The notes under the pieces: generated by a model
Database searches by the model: none
What the model saw: the letters and a program-made list of their open reading frames with translations, nothing else
What the model was told of the DNA's origin: nothing
Assembly (NCBI RefSeq): GCF_004323735.1
Contig: NZ_CP036455.1
Coordinates: 739,101-803,100 of the forward strand
Reading direction: 5' to 3'
DNA: 64,000 nucleotides
Origin: Streptomonospora litoralis
Lineage (GTDB): Bacteria; Actinomycetota; Actinomycetes; Streptosporangiales; Streptosporangiaceae
Translations under genes and position numbers: made by a program
Shown here: positions 25,354-34,462 of the stretch, one piece after another
How the letters are laid out: each line of letters begins with the position of its first letter
Numbering within the stretch: the first letter of the stretch is position 1

Positions 25354-25625
25354 CGAGCCGCCGATCCGTCAGACGCGCCACCGGCGAGCACCCGATCCGT
25401 TGGGTGCAGGCGCCACCCCGCGGCCTCGCCGCCCCGTCGGGTGCCCAACCGGCGAGCACCCGACCCGGTGACCGCAGGCCAGCCATCCGCCGCCCTCGCC
25501 GCCGCCTTCCGTCCCGGAACCCCGTCATCCGTCAGATCACAAGGCCGCACAGCGCTCCGCGCCGCTCACCTGCACCGCTGAGTCCGCCGCGCATCACTCC
25601 GCCCCTTCTGCCGGCGCTTTCCCTT

Positions 25626-25649
25626 CCTGTCCCTGTTCCTGTCCCTGTG
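25626..25649. repeat. Short direct repeat upstream of secreted-protein gene
   Basis: CCTGTCCCTGTT (25626-25637) is followed directly by CCTGTCCCTGTG. It lies ~72 bases before the start at 25721, a suitable place for a regulator site, but no partner is known. Confidence 0.35.
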
Positions 25650-25720
25650 CGTCCGGCGCGCCGCCTTTGCCGAGAATGGCACACCCTGCTTACTGAGAGT
25701 GACCCAAGTGAGGGGGCGAC

Positions 25721-27214
25721 ATGCCGGATTCCTGGATGCGCGCGGCGGCCGCCGGATTGTCGGGGGCACTGCTGCTGGCGCCGCTCGCGGTGGAGGGCGC
25801 GGCGGCTCAGGGCATCGGAGTGGGTGGTACAAGCGGTTCGGGCCGCGGCTGGATCGAGGAGGACTTGGGCGAGGCCGCCCGCGTCCGCGCCGAGCTGACC
25901 GGCGACGGCGGTCTCCGGCTGCCGACCGGAACGCCCGGCGGCGCCGGGCGCGCCGCCGACTCGCCAGGTCCACTGGTCACGTTCCCCGGCCATCCTCTGG
26001 AGCAGGCCGCGGACGCCGTCGCCGTCCGGCTCGACCACTCCGGCGGCCCGGGCGGACTGCTGGTGGAAGCCCGGGGCGTCCGTACCGACGGCATGTGGAC
26101 CCAGTGGCGCGGTGCCCGGCCCGAGGCCGACAAGCACGGCGAGCTGCGCGCGACCGTCGGACTGCCCGAGGCGGTCGCCCGCCTGCAAGTGCGTATCGGC
26201 ATCGCGCCCTCCGTCGAGACCGGTGGCACCGCGGCCGACCGACGGGAAGGCCGGTCCTTGGCGGGGGTGCTCTCGGCGGTGCGGTTGCGCCCCCTCGACC
26301 GACCGGAGGACGGCGATACCGCATCCGAGGGCGGAGACGGTCGGCAGGAGCCGGCCACCGAGCGCTCGCGGCCGTTCTCCGCGCGGGTCTTCGCGACCCG
26401 GATCGGCCAGGTCGGACAGCTGACCGCCAACGGGCACCGCATCGGCGAGAGCGACCACTTCGTCGCCCTGCCGTCGCGGCGCGGGCTGTCGCAGCGCCAC
26501 CGCGGCGATTACACGGTCCGTGTGTGCACCGGCGCGAGTGCGGCCGAGGACACCCCGAACCACGACGGCCGCTCGGACGTCGGGGACGCCGCATCGCCGG
26601 ACGGGGAAACCGAAACCGGCTCCGCCGCCGACCGGAGTCGTGGTTCCCGCGGTCCGGAGGCCGGTACCGAGCGGCGGTGCGTCTACGCCCCGGTGTGGGA
26701 CGTGGGGCCGTGGAACATCACCGACGACCACTGGAACGCCGACCGCGAGCGCTGGGACGACCTGACCCGCGGCCTGCCCCAGGCCCAGGCCGCCTACCAG
26801 GACGGCTACAACGGCGGCCGCGACGGGTTCGGCCGGCGGGTCCGCAACCCCGCCGGAATCGACCTCGCCGACGGCACGTTCCGCGAAGGGCTGAAGCTGG
26901 GCACGAACGCCTGGGTGCGTGTCGACTACCTGTGGACGGCGGAATACGCCGACCGCGCCGCCATCTCGTCGGGCGGCAGTGTGGAGACGGTGGCCGTGCG
27001 GTCGGGGCCGGGCACGTCCTACCCCGAGCGGGGGCTGGCCGCGGCCGCCGCGGAGGTGGACGTGACCTGCCGCGTGGCCGGCGAGAAGGTCACCGGACCG
27101 CAGGGTGTCAGCGCGCGGTGGTTCCGGATCGGCCCGGCCGACTACGTCCCCGCGGCCTACGTCCGCGGCGGCAACGGGGCGCCGGAGTGCCCGCGGAACG
27201 GCGCCACGGAGTAG
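25721..27214 (+). CDS. Secreted protein with C-terminal SH3-like domain
   Basis: A 497-residue exported protein. The N-terminus (AAAAGLSGALLLAPLAVEGA, then AAAQ) is a signal peptide with a likely cut near residue 29. Residues ~75-180 form a beta-rich domain seen in bacterial amidase-type exoproteins (VAVRLDHSGG, LLVEARGVRTDGMWTQWRGA, VARLQVRIGI). An acidic, low-complexity linker follows (~285-330), then a region with WNADRERWDDLTRGLP and a C-terminal SH3-like part (ETVAVRSGPGTSYPERG, VAGEKVTGPQGVSARWFRIG). Three Cys pairs could form disulphides. No catalytic His/Glu set for amidase was found, so a wall-binding role is inferred. Confidence 0.75.
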   Translation: MPDSWMRAAAAGLSGALLLAPLAVEGAAAQGIGVGGTSGSGRGWIEEDLGEAARVRAELTGDGGLRLPTGTPGGAGRAADSPGPLVTFPGHPLEQAADAVAVRLDHSGGPGGLLVEARGVRTDGMWTQWRGARPEADKHGELRATVGLPEAVARLQVRIGIAPSVETGGTAADRREGRSLAGVLSAVRLRPLDRPEDGDTASEGGDGRQEPATERSRPFSARVFATRIGQVGQLTANGHRIGESDHFVALPSRRGLSQRHRGDYTVRVCTGASAAEDTPNHDGRSDVGDAASPDGETETGSAADRSRGSRGPEAGTERRCVYAPVWDVGPWNITDDHWNADRERWDDLTRGLPQAQAAYQDGYNGGRDGFGRRVRNPAGIDLADGTFREGLKLGTNAWVRVDYLWTAEYADRAAISSGGSVETVAVRSGPGTSYPERGLAAAAAEVDVTCRVAGEKVTGPQGVSARWFRIGPADYVPAAYVRGGNGAPECPRNGATE

Positions 27215-27257
27215 TCCTCGAAAGCGGTCGCCGCCCCGGCGGGGGCGCTGTGCGGTG

Positions 27258-27794
27258 TCAGCCGCGCACGACCATGGTTCCGCCGGCGCGGTCGTGCAGG
27301 GTGAGTGCCGTCCGAGCGTCGGACAGCGCGGAGAGGCACTCGACGAGGGTGAACAGCTGTCCCAGGCAGGGCATGGTCTGGGGCAGCCCGAACACGGCGG
27401 CGCGTCCGGCGGCCTGTCCCTGCCGCAGCGGGCCGCCGTCCCGGCGGACGACGCGGATACCCAGCATCGCCTTCCCCGGCGTGCGCCCGCGTGCGGCGTT
27501 GAACAGCCAGTCGTGCAGGAACATCGTCGGCCCCGCTCCGAAGAAGAACAGCGTCGCCCACGCGTCGAAGTACGGGTCGGCGATGGCCCGGCCGCCCTCC
27601 AGCGACGCCTCGGCAATCAGCGAGACCAGGATGAACAGCACGAACATGAAGAAGCCGACGAGCGTGTAGTCGATCAGCCGTGCGCCGAGGCGCCGACCGA
27701 AGGAGGCCACTCGCGGGTGCTGCTGCGGCGCGCCGTAGTAGGGCTGCCCCGGGGGAGCGTTGTGCCAGGGGTACCAGGAAGCGGTCACCGGCAT
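27258..27794 (-). CDS. RDD family membrane protein
   Basis: A 178-residue membrane protein with the RDD fold. After a short proline- and tyrosine-rich cytosolic start (WYPWHNAPPGQPYYGAP), the diagnostic segment RRLGARLIDYTLVGFFMFVL holds the conserved Arg and Asp of the first helix. A second pair of helices follows (WATLFFFGAGPTMFLHDWLF), and the loop ARGRTPGKAMLGIRVVRRDG is the family's signature. The ATG at 27794 is favoured over the long upstream frame, which runs through low-complexity sequence. RDD proteins are poorly understood; some act as Na+/H+ antiporters. It converges with the secreted-protein gene. Confidence 0.9.
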   Translation of the reverse strand: MPVTASWYPWHNAPPGQPYYGAPQQHPRVASFGRRLGARLIDYTLVGFFMFVLFILVSLIAEASLEGGRAIADPYFDAWATLFFFGAGPTMFLHDWLFNAARGRTPGKAMLGIRVVRRDGGPLRQGQAAGRAAVFGLPQTMPCLGQLFTLVECLSALSDARTALTLHDRAGGTMVVRG

Positions 27795-27995
27795 ATCGTG
27801 CCACCTCGCGGGCGGTCCGGTCACCGGGAGGCGGCGTCTTACGGGCGAACGCGGGCCGAACCCGGCCGCGGTCGGCTCGGCGCGTGCATCGCGCCCGCGG
27901 CCTCGGGGGCGTGCATGGCGGTCCGGGGGCCGGGGCGGTCGGCAGTGGAATCGGACGCCGGTCGTCGCCCTGAGCGGTGCGTCCCCAAACCCTCC

Positions 27996-28035
27996 AACGC
28001 GGAAGGGGCGGCCCGCGGGCCGCCCCTTCCGCGTT
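27996..28035 (-). terminator. 40-base perfect palindrome downstream of greA
   Basis: AACGCGGAAGGGGCGGCCCG and its exact complement abut with no loop. It starts 13 bases after the greA stop. On the plus strand the right arm runs into GTTTTCC, so it could stop transcription both ways. Confidence 0.85.
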
Positions 28036-28047
28036 TTCCGGCCCCGG

Positions 28048-28554
28048 CTAGGAGCTCTCGGACCCGTAGGGGACGGCGTCGATGATCTCGACGGAGGCGC
28101 TGCGGCCGTTCGGCAGGGTGTAGCTGACCGTCTCGCCGATCTTCTCGCCGTTAATGGCGCTGCCCAGCGGCGACTTCGGCGAGTAGACGTCGATCGGTGC
28201 TCCGCTTTCCTCCCGGGAGGCGAGGAGGAAGGTGACCTCTTCGTCATCGCCTTCGAACTTGATGGTGACGGTCATACCGGGGCCGACCGTGCCGGCCTTG
28301 TGGGGTGCCCCGCCCACCCGCGCGTTGCGCAGGATGTTCTGGATCTGGACGATGCGGGCCTCGATCTTGCCCTGCTCCTCCTTGGCGGCGTGGTAGCCGC
28401 CGTTCTCCTTGAGGTCACCCTCTTCGCGAGCGGCTTCGATCTTGTCGGCGATCTCGATGCGACCCGTGCCCGTCAGGTGCTCCAGCTCCGCATTGAGCCG
28501 GTCATACGCCTCCTGGGTGAGCCAGGTGACGTTGTCATCGCGGGTCTCGGTCAC
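28048..28554 (-). CDS. greA: Transcription elongation factor GreA
   Basis: Binds RNA polymerase and stimulates cleavage of backtracked RNA. The 168-residue length is normal. The N-terminal coiled coil carries the acidic tip (AAREEGDLKENGGYHAAKEE, with Asp and Glu that act in the polymerase channel). The C-terminal FKBP-like domain shows ASREESGAPIDVYSPKSPLG and INGEKIGETVSYTLPNGRS. The GTG at 28554 has AGGGAG 6 bases upstream. It lies upstream of RDD and downstream of DUF4307 on the same strand; the greA, DUF4307, mca order is shared with mycobacteria. Confidence 0.96.
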   Translation of the reverse strand: MTETRDDNVTWLTQEAYDRLNAELEHLTGTGRIEIADKIEAAREEGDLKENGGYHAAKEEQGKIEARIVQIQNILRNARVGGAPHKAGTVGPGMTVTIKFEGDDEEVTFLLASREESGAPIDVYSPKSPLGSAINGEKIGETVSYTLPNGRSASVEIIDAVPYGSESS

Positions 28555-28729
28555 GGGAACTCCCTTGGTGCTACTAGTGACTGCGGCCGCTATCGGCCGA
28601 AGCTGAACTTACGAGATTATCACCGCGACATTCCGACGTCCGGGCGGTAAACGCTGGTCCGCGCGGTGCGAGGCGAGGATCGTGAACGGTCGGGATGCGG
28701 CGGATCCCGTGGGCGGATAGGTCGGCGGA

Positions 28730-29146
28730 TTACCTTGTGGGACTCTGTTCCCTGCAGGAGCCGACTTCTACCGCGGAAGCCTCGCGAATCGTGTCGACAG
28801 TGGCCGTCACGTCGCGGATTCCCGACTCGACCTCGACACTCGTCTGTCCCACGACCACATGCTGCCCGTCGCGCGCCGTGATCACGCATTCCGCGGGCGC
28901 ATCGCTGTTCACCTGGAACGTGACCTCGGCCTCCCGCGCCGACTCGATGTTCCAGGCGATCACCTGCACCGAGGCGCCCTGCGAGCCGCCGTAGCTCATC
29001 AGCGCGTATCCCCATCCGATGGTGAAGACCACCGCCGCGAGCACGCCCACCACGAAGAAGACGGGCGTGTTGCCCAGGCGCCGCCGCGTCCACGACGCGG
29101 CGGACTCGGTGGTGCCGGAAGGGTGGTCGGCCGGGCGGTCGGGCAT
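28730..29146 (-). CDS. DUF4307 membrane protein
   Basis: A 138-residue single-pass membrane protein of unknown function. The N-terminal ~20 residues are cytosolic; the helix covers ~24-47 (NTPVFFVVGVLAAVVFTIGW), and the remainder is an extracytoplasmic beta-rich domain with VQVIAWNIESAREAEVTFQV, CVITARDGQHVVVGQTSVEV and a C-terminal EVGSCREQ. Two Cys residues could pair. The family is actinobacterial and sits beside mca and greA in many genomes, which suggests a role tied to envelope or thiol stress, but this is only association. The ATG at 29146 sets the usual short cytosolic tail. Confidence 0.88.
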   Translation of the reverse strand: MPDRPADHPSGTTESAASWTRRRLGNTPVFFVVGVLAAVVFTIGWGYALMSYGGSQGASVQVIAWNIESAREAEVTFQVNSDAPAECVITARDGQHVVVGQTSVEVESGIRDVTATVDTIREASAVEVGSCREQSPTR

Positions 29147-29321
29147 GCGGGAATCTCCGAACGTGGGGACTACGTTGTCTAAGATAGCCCCGTCCCGGGT
29201 CGCCCTTGATCCACCCCGGCCTCGTATGTCGTGAGGCGGGCGGCGCGGGTCGATCCCGCGGGGCGGATGCCATGCCCGCCCGTACATTCGTCTCACGCGA
29301 CTACCCAAGGGGACCGTTCCG

Positions 29322-30200
29322 TTGTCCGAGCGTTTGCGGCTGATGGCCGTTCATGCCCATCCCGATGACGAGTCCAGCAAAGGCGCGGCCACCATGGTCC
29401 GCTACGTGGACGAGGGCGCCGAGGTCCTCGTCGTCACAATGACCGGCGGCGAGGCCGGCTCCATCCTCAACCCCGCGATGGACCGCCCCGAAATCCGCGA
29501 CAACATCGCCGAGGTCCGCCGCAAGGAGATGGCCGAGGCCCGGGAGATCCTCGGCGTGCACCAGGAGTTCGCCGGCTTCGTCGACTCCGGTCTGCCCGAG
29601 GGCGATCCGCTGCCCCCGCTGCCCGACGGATGCTTCGCGCTGCAACCGCTGGAGGCCGCCTCCGAGCCGCTCGTGCGCTCGGTGCGCTCGTTCCGGCCGC
29701 ATGTGATGGTCACCTACGACGAAAAGGGCGGATATCCCCATCCCGACCACATCATGACGAACAAGGTGTCGGTCGAGGCGTTCGACGCGGCCGGCGACCC
29801 CGGGCGCTACCCCGGAACCGGCGACCCGTGGCAGCCCAGCAAGCTCTACTACCACGTCTCCTTCCCCCGCACCCGCTTCGAGCGCGTAGCCGCCATTCTG
29901 CACGAGCGCGGACTGGAGAACCCCTTCGCCGAGTGGCTGGAGCGCATGAAGGAGCGCCGCTTCCCGGAGTGGGACATCACCACCCAGGTCGAGTGCGACG
30001 CGTTCTTCGAGACCCGCGACCGCGCCCTGATCGCCCACGCCACCCAGATCGACCCCGAAGGGTTCTGGTTCGCGGTGCCCATGGACGTGCAGCGCGAAGC
30101 CTGGCCGTACGAGGACTACCACCTCGCCCGTTCGCTGGTCGACACCGATGTCCCCGAGGACGACCTCTTCGCGGGCGTCCGTGAGGCGGTGAGAGCATGA
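29322..30200 (+). CDS. mca: Mycothiol S-conjugate amidase
   Basis: Zinc amidase that cleaves mycothiol conjugates of toxins and drugs so that the mercapturic acid can be exported. In 292 residues, the zinc ligands are in MAVHAHPDDESSKGAATMVR (His-Pro-Asp-Asp) and GGYPHPDHIMTNKVSVEAF. TMTGGEAGSILNP and DEKGGYPHPDH distinguish the Mca/MshB family; Mca is preferred over MshB by its length and by the adjacent greA/DUF4307 genes. The TTG at 29322 is used, as the catalytic motif begins at residue ~10. Its stop overlaps the start of a small membrane gene by four bases (ATGA), implying translational coupling. Confidence 0.95.
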   Translation: MSERLRLMAVHAHPDDESSKGAATMVRYVDEGAEVLVVTMTGGEAGSILNPAMDRPEIRDNIAEVRRKEMAEAREILGVHQEFAGFVDSGLPEGDPLPPLPDGCFALQPLEAASEPLVRSVRSFRPHVMVTYDEKGGYPHPDHIMTNKVSVEAFDAAGDPGRYPGTGDPWQPSKLYYHVSFPRTRFERVAAILHERGLENPFAEWLERMKERRFPEWDITTQVECDAFFETRDRALIAHATQIDPEGFWFAVPMDVQREAWPYEDYHLARSLVDTDVPEDDLFAGVREAVRA

Positions 30201-30463
30201 ACGGTATGAACGCCCTGCTGACGCTCGCCGACGAGGGACCCGCGGCGGAGACCATCACTCCCGGCGTGCTCGGGTTCATCGCCGTCGCGGGCATCGGACT
30301 GGCCCTGTATTTCCTGATGAAGTCGATGCGCAACCGCTTGGCCGCCATCCAGGTCGAGCCGGACGACTCCCGCCCGTCGTCCGCGTACGCCAAGACGGCC
30401 GACAAGACCGATTCCTCCCAGCCCGGCCCCAACGTGGCCCCGGGGCCGACGTCCGCGTCCTAG
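30197..30463 (+). CDS. Small membrane protein coupled to mca
   Basis: An 88-residue protein with one membrane helix (~residues 22-42, GVLGFIAVAGIGLALYFLMK) followed by a basic stop-transfer segment (KSMRNR) and a polar, disordered tail. Its ATG overlaps the mca stop, so the pair is co-translated. A small membrane protein in this place is conserved in mycobacteria (Rv1083 next to Rv1082, from memory). A role in bringing the amidase to the membrane, or in conjugate export, is conceivable but unproven. Confidence 0.85.
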   Translation: MNGMNALLTLADEGPAAETITPGVLGFIAVAGIGLALYFLMKSMRNRLAAIQVEPDDSRPSSAYAKTADKTDSSQPGPNVAPGPTSAS

Positions 30464-30471
30464 CGCACGCT

Positions 30472-30529
30472 GCGGGGTCGGTCCGGCTTGGCCGACCCCG
30501 CGGGAGCGACCCGCGCCGGCGCGGGTCGC
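30472..30529 (+). terminator. Two successive terminator hairpins
   Basis: A 10-bp stem (GCGGGGTCGG at 30472-30481 with its complement at 30492-30501) is followed by a 24-base perfect palindrome at 30506-30529 (GCGACCCGCGCC and complement). They close the mca operon before the XRE-PIN module. Confidence 0.75.
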
Positions 30530-30628
30530 ACACGACCCGGGACGCCTAGACAGGCCGGTTGTGGACAACCTCTAGACAAGCGGCTGACCAGGGGATGTTC
30601 GGTGAATCTCCGCCGGAGCTCCGTTCGC

Positions 30629-30647
30629 GTGTTCTAGAATCGAACAC
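30629..30647 (+). promoter_or_regulatory. Promoter/operator of the XRE-PIN module, probably leaderless
   Basis: TAGAAT (30635-30640) is a good -10 box ending 7 bases before the ATG at 30648, leaving no room for a ribosome binding site, so a leaderless transcript is likely. It lies inside a dyad, GTGTTC (30629-30634) and GAACAC (30642-30647), which abuts the start codon. Autorepression by the XRE protein is inferred. Confidence 0.6.
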
Positions 30648-31745
30648 ATGACGATCGGCAGGCGTTTAGCGGAGGCCCGCGCCGAGTCGGGGATGACTCA
30701 AGCGCAATTGGCGTCTGCAGTCGGGATGGCCCGGAGCGTAGTCGCCAAGATCGAGAACGAGACACGGCGCATATCGGCGGTGGAATTGGTTTCCGTCGCC
30801 CGTGAACTCGACCGCCGGGTGGAGTGGTTCGTCGTTGCGGGGCCGCAGGCCGTCGTCTCCCACCGGGCCAACCGCACGGAACCGACGACCCGCGCCATCG
30901 ACACCGAACTCGAGCGGATCGTCCGCGACGTCGAGTTCGTCGCCGAACACGCGGTCGGACTGATCGAGCGTCCGCCCGCGACCCAGCGTCGTCCCGCCTC
31001 GCCCTCCGAGTCCGAGACTCTTGCGGCCGACGCCCGGCGCTTCCTCTCGCTTGAGCCGGGTGAACCGGTGCAGGATCTCTCCGTCCTGTTGCCCGGAATC
31101 GGTCTGCTGCCCTTCGCCGTACACCTGGGCCAGGGAGCCGACGCGGGGACCGTATTGCTCCAGCGGGGCGGAGTCTGCCTCGTCAACGGCGATACCGGAG
31201 TAGGGCGGCGCCGTCTCGCACTTGCGCACGAGCTGGGCCACTATCTTGTCGCCGACCCCTACACCACGGACTGGAGAGTCGCCTCGGCGGACGCCGATGC
31301 GCTTGAAGCGCGCCTGGACAGATTCGCACGCGCACTGCTGCTGCCTGAGGCCGCCTTGCGCCAGAGCTGGGCGGAATGGCGCGCGCGCCCCGACGAGTCG
31401 CTGCGTGACTCGGCCGTGCGGGCGGGCAGTCACTACCGGGTCGACATGGCGACCCTCAGTCGGCGACTGGCCGAACTGCGGATCGTCGACGCGTCCGAAG
31501 CGGCGGACATCCGCCGCGTAAAGACGACGCAGGGCGATATCGTCGAAAAGGATCTCGTCGTCCACCGCGAACTGGAGCCGGTGTTCCTGCCGCGTCCTTA
31601 TCAGCAGGCGGTGCTCTCCCTCTACCGAAGCGAGACGGTCACCTCCGACCGGGCACTGGGACTCCTGATGAACACCTTCAGCGAGGACGACCTTCCCGAC
31701 CTCCCGGCTGTACCCGAGGGCGAGATCTGGTCATTCATCTCGTGA
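30648..31745 (+). CDS. XRE-family regulator fused to ImmA/IrrE metallopeptidase
   Basis: A 365-residue protein with a helix-turn-helix at residues ~4-62 (LAEARAESGMTQAQLASAVG, then ARSVVAKIENETRRIS) and a zinc-peptidase domain from ~170 to 290. The zinc motif is H194-E195-L-G-H198 in LALAHELGHYLVADPY. Such fusions (ImmA/IrrE with HTH) cleave repressors in mobile elements or stress circuits and also occur as antitoxin-side genes. The ATG at 30648 directly follows a palindromic promoter. Its stop overlaps the PIN gene's GTG by four bases, so the two form a tight pair. The target protein is unknown. Confidence 0.93.
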   Translation: MTIGRRLAEARAESGMTQAQLASAVGMARSVVAKIENETRRISAVELVSVARELDRRVEWFVVAGPQAVVSHRANRTEPTTRAIDTELERIVRDVEFVAEHAVGLIERPPATQRRPASPSESETLAADARRFLSLEPGEPVQDLSVLLPGIGLLPFAVHLGQGADAGTVLLQRGGVCLVNGDTGVGRRRLALAHELGHYLVADPYTTDWRVASADADALEARLDRFARALLLPEAALRQSWAEWRARPDESLRDSAVRAGSHYRVDMATLSRRLAELRIVDASEAADIRRVKTTQGDIVEKDLVVHRELEPVFLPRPYQQAVLSLYRSETVTSDRALGLLMNTFSEDDLPDLPAVPEGEIWSFIS

Positions 31746-32326
31746 ACGCGGCGACACACTGCTACGTACTCGACACCGGTCCGCTGAGCCACTTCGCACG
31801 CAGCCAGTGGCTCGGAGTGCTCAAGTTGGTGCTGAAGGGCTCCCGCGTCGTGATCCCCGATGTCGTCCGAGACGAGCTGATACGCGGTGGTGCACAGCAT
31901 CCCTATATGCATGCGGTATTCGAGCAATCATGGATCGAGGTCGTCGCCCTCGACACCGACGAGCTCCTGCACGCCTTCGCGCGGTACGAACGGCGCCTCG
32001 TCGGCGCTAACGGAAAGAACGTCGGCGAGTGTGGCGTGCTCGCCCTTGCCGGCTCGCTGCCGCACGCTACCGCTGTAGTCGACGACCGCGTGGCGGGAAA
32101 CGCTGCGAAAGCCGCCAACATCCGAGTACGCCGGACCCTCGGGCTGTTGTGCGAGGGGATCTACCGTGGCGAACTCACTGTGGCGCTCGTCTCCGCCGTG
32201 GCCGACGACCTGATCGCCGACGCTTACCGGTTGCCCTTCGAGCCGGGCGGATTCGCCAAGTGGGCCGAAGCCCAGGGGCTTGCCGGCCCCTCCGCTGATT
32301 CGGGCGAGCCGGACCCGGGAAGGTGA
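31742..32326 (+). CDS. PIN-like nuclease, partner of XRE-ImmA
   Basis: A 194-residue protein with the acidic residues of a PIN RNase: Asp in YVLDTGPLSHFARS (residues ~8-21), Glu in IPDVVRDELIRGG, Glu in VGECGVLALAG and Asp in AVVDDRVAGNAA. The C-terminal ~60 residues are less like known families. The GTG at 31742 overlaps the preceding stop (GTGA), and codon use is slightly less extreme than in neighbouring housekeeping genes. PIN proteins paired with HTH-ImmA proteins resemble toxin-antitoxin or anti-mobile-element modules. RNase activity and toxicity are inferred. Confidence 0.85.
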   Translation: MNAATHCYVLDTGPLSHFARSQWLGVLKLVLKGSRVVIPDVVRDELIRGGAQHPYMHAVFEQSWIEVVALDTDELLHAFARYERRLVGANGKNVGECGVLALAGSLPHATAVVDDRVAGNAAKAANIRVRRTLGLLCEGIYRGELTVALVSAVADDLIADAYRLPFEPGGFAKWAEAQGLAGPSADSGEPDPGR

Positions 32327-32395
32327 CGCGCCGACCGGGAGGGCTCCCTGTGGGCGCGGTGGCATCGACGGCGGCTGTGCGGGCAGAGTGGAGGT

Positions 32396-34390
<1,995 letters not shown>

Positions 34391-34398
34391 CGCACGCA

Positions 34399-34424
34399 GG
34401 CGGGCCGCCGAGCGGCGGCCCGCC
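34399..34424. terminator. Convergent terminator hairpin
   Basis: An 11-bp perfect stem (GGCGGGCCGCC, loop GAGC) begins 9 bases after the DUF255 stop and lies before the kinase gene's stop, so it may serve both directions. Confidence 0.75.
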
Positions 34425-34462
34425 GATCGCTGCGCCGCGCGTCGGCGTCGGCGTGCGGCGGT

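Larger units (their letters stand above)
24391..25720. other. Gene-free region R2, dense in repeats
   Basis: No credible gene is seen in 1330 bases; open frames on both strands repeat the same low-complexity Arg/Pro/Ala peptides because the DNA itself is repeated. It contains a 140-base tandem duplication (24428-24701), a 58-base near-palindrome (24802-24859), palindromic repeat copy 2, block D copy 2 (25002-25195) and inverted partial copies of the tandem unit (25294-25353). A GTGCTCGCCGGTGGCG core occurs at least five times in both orientations. The last ~120 bases probably hold the promoter of the gene at 25721. Confidence 0.8.
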
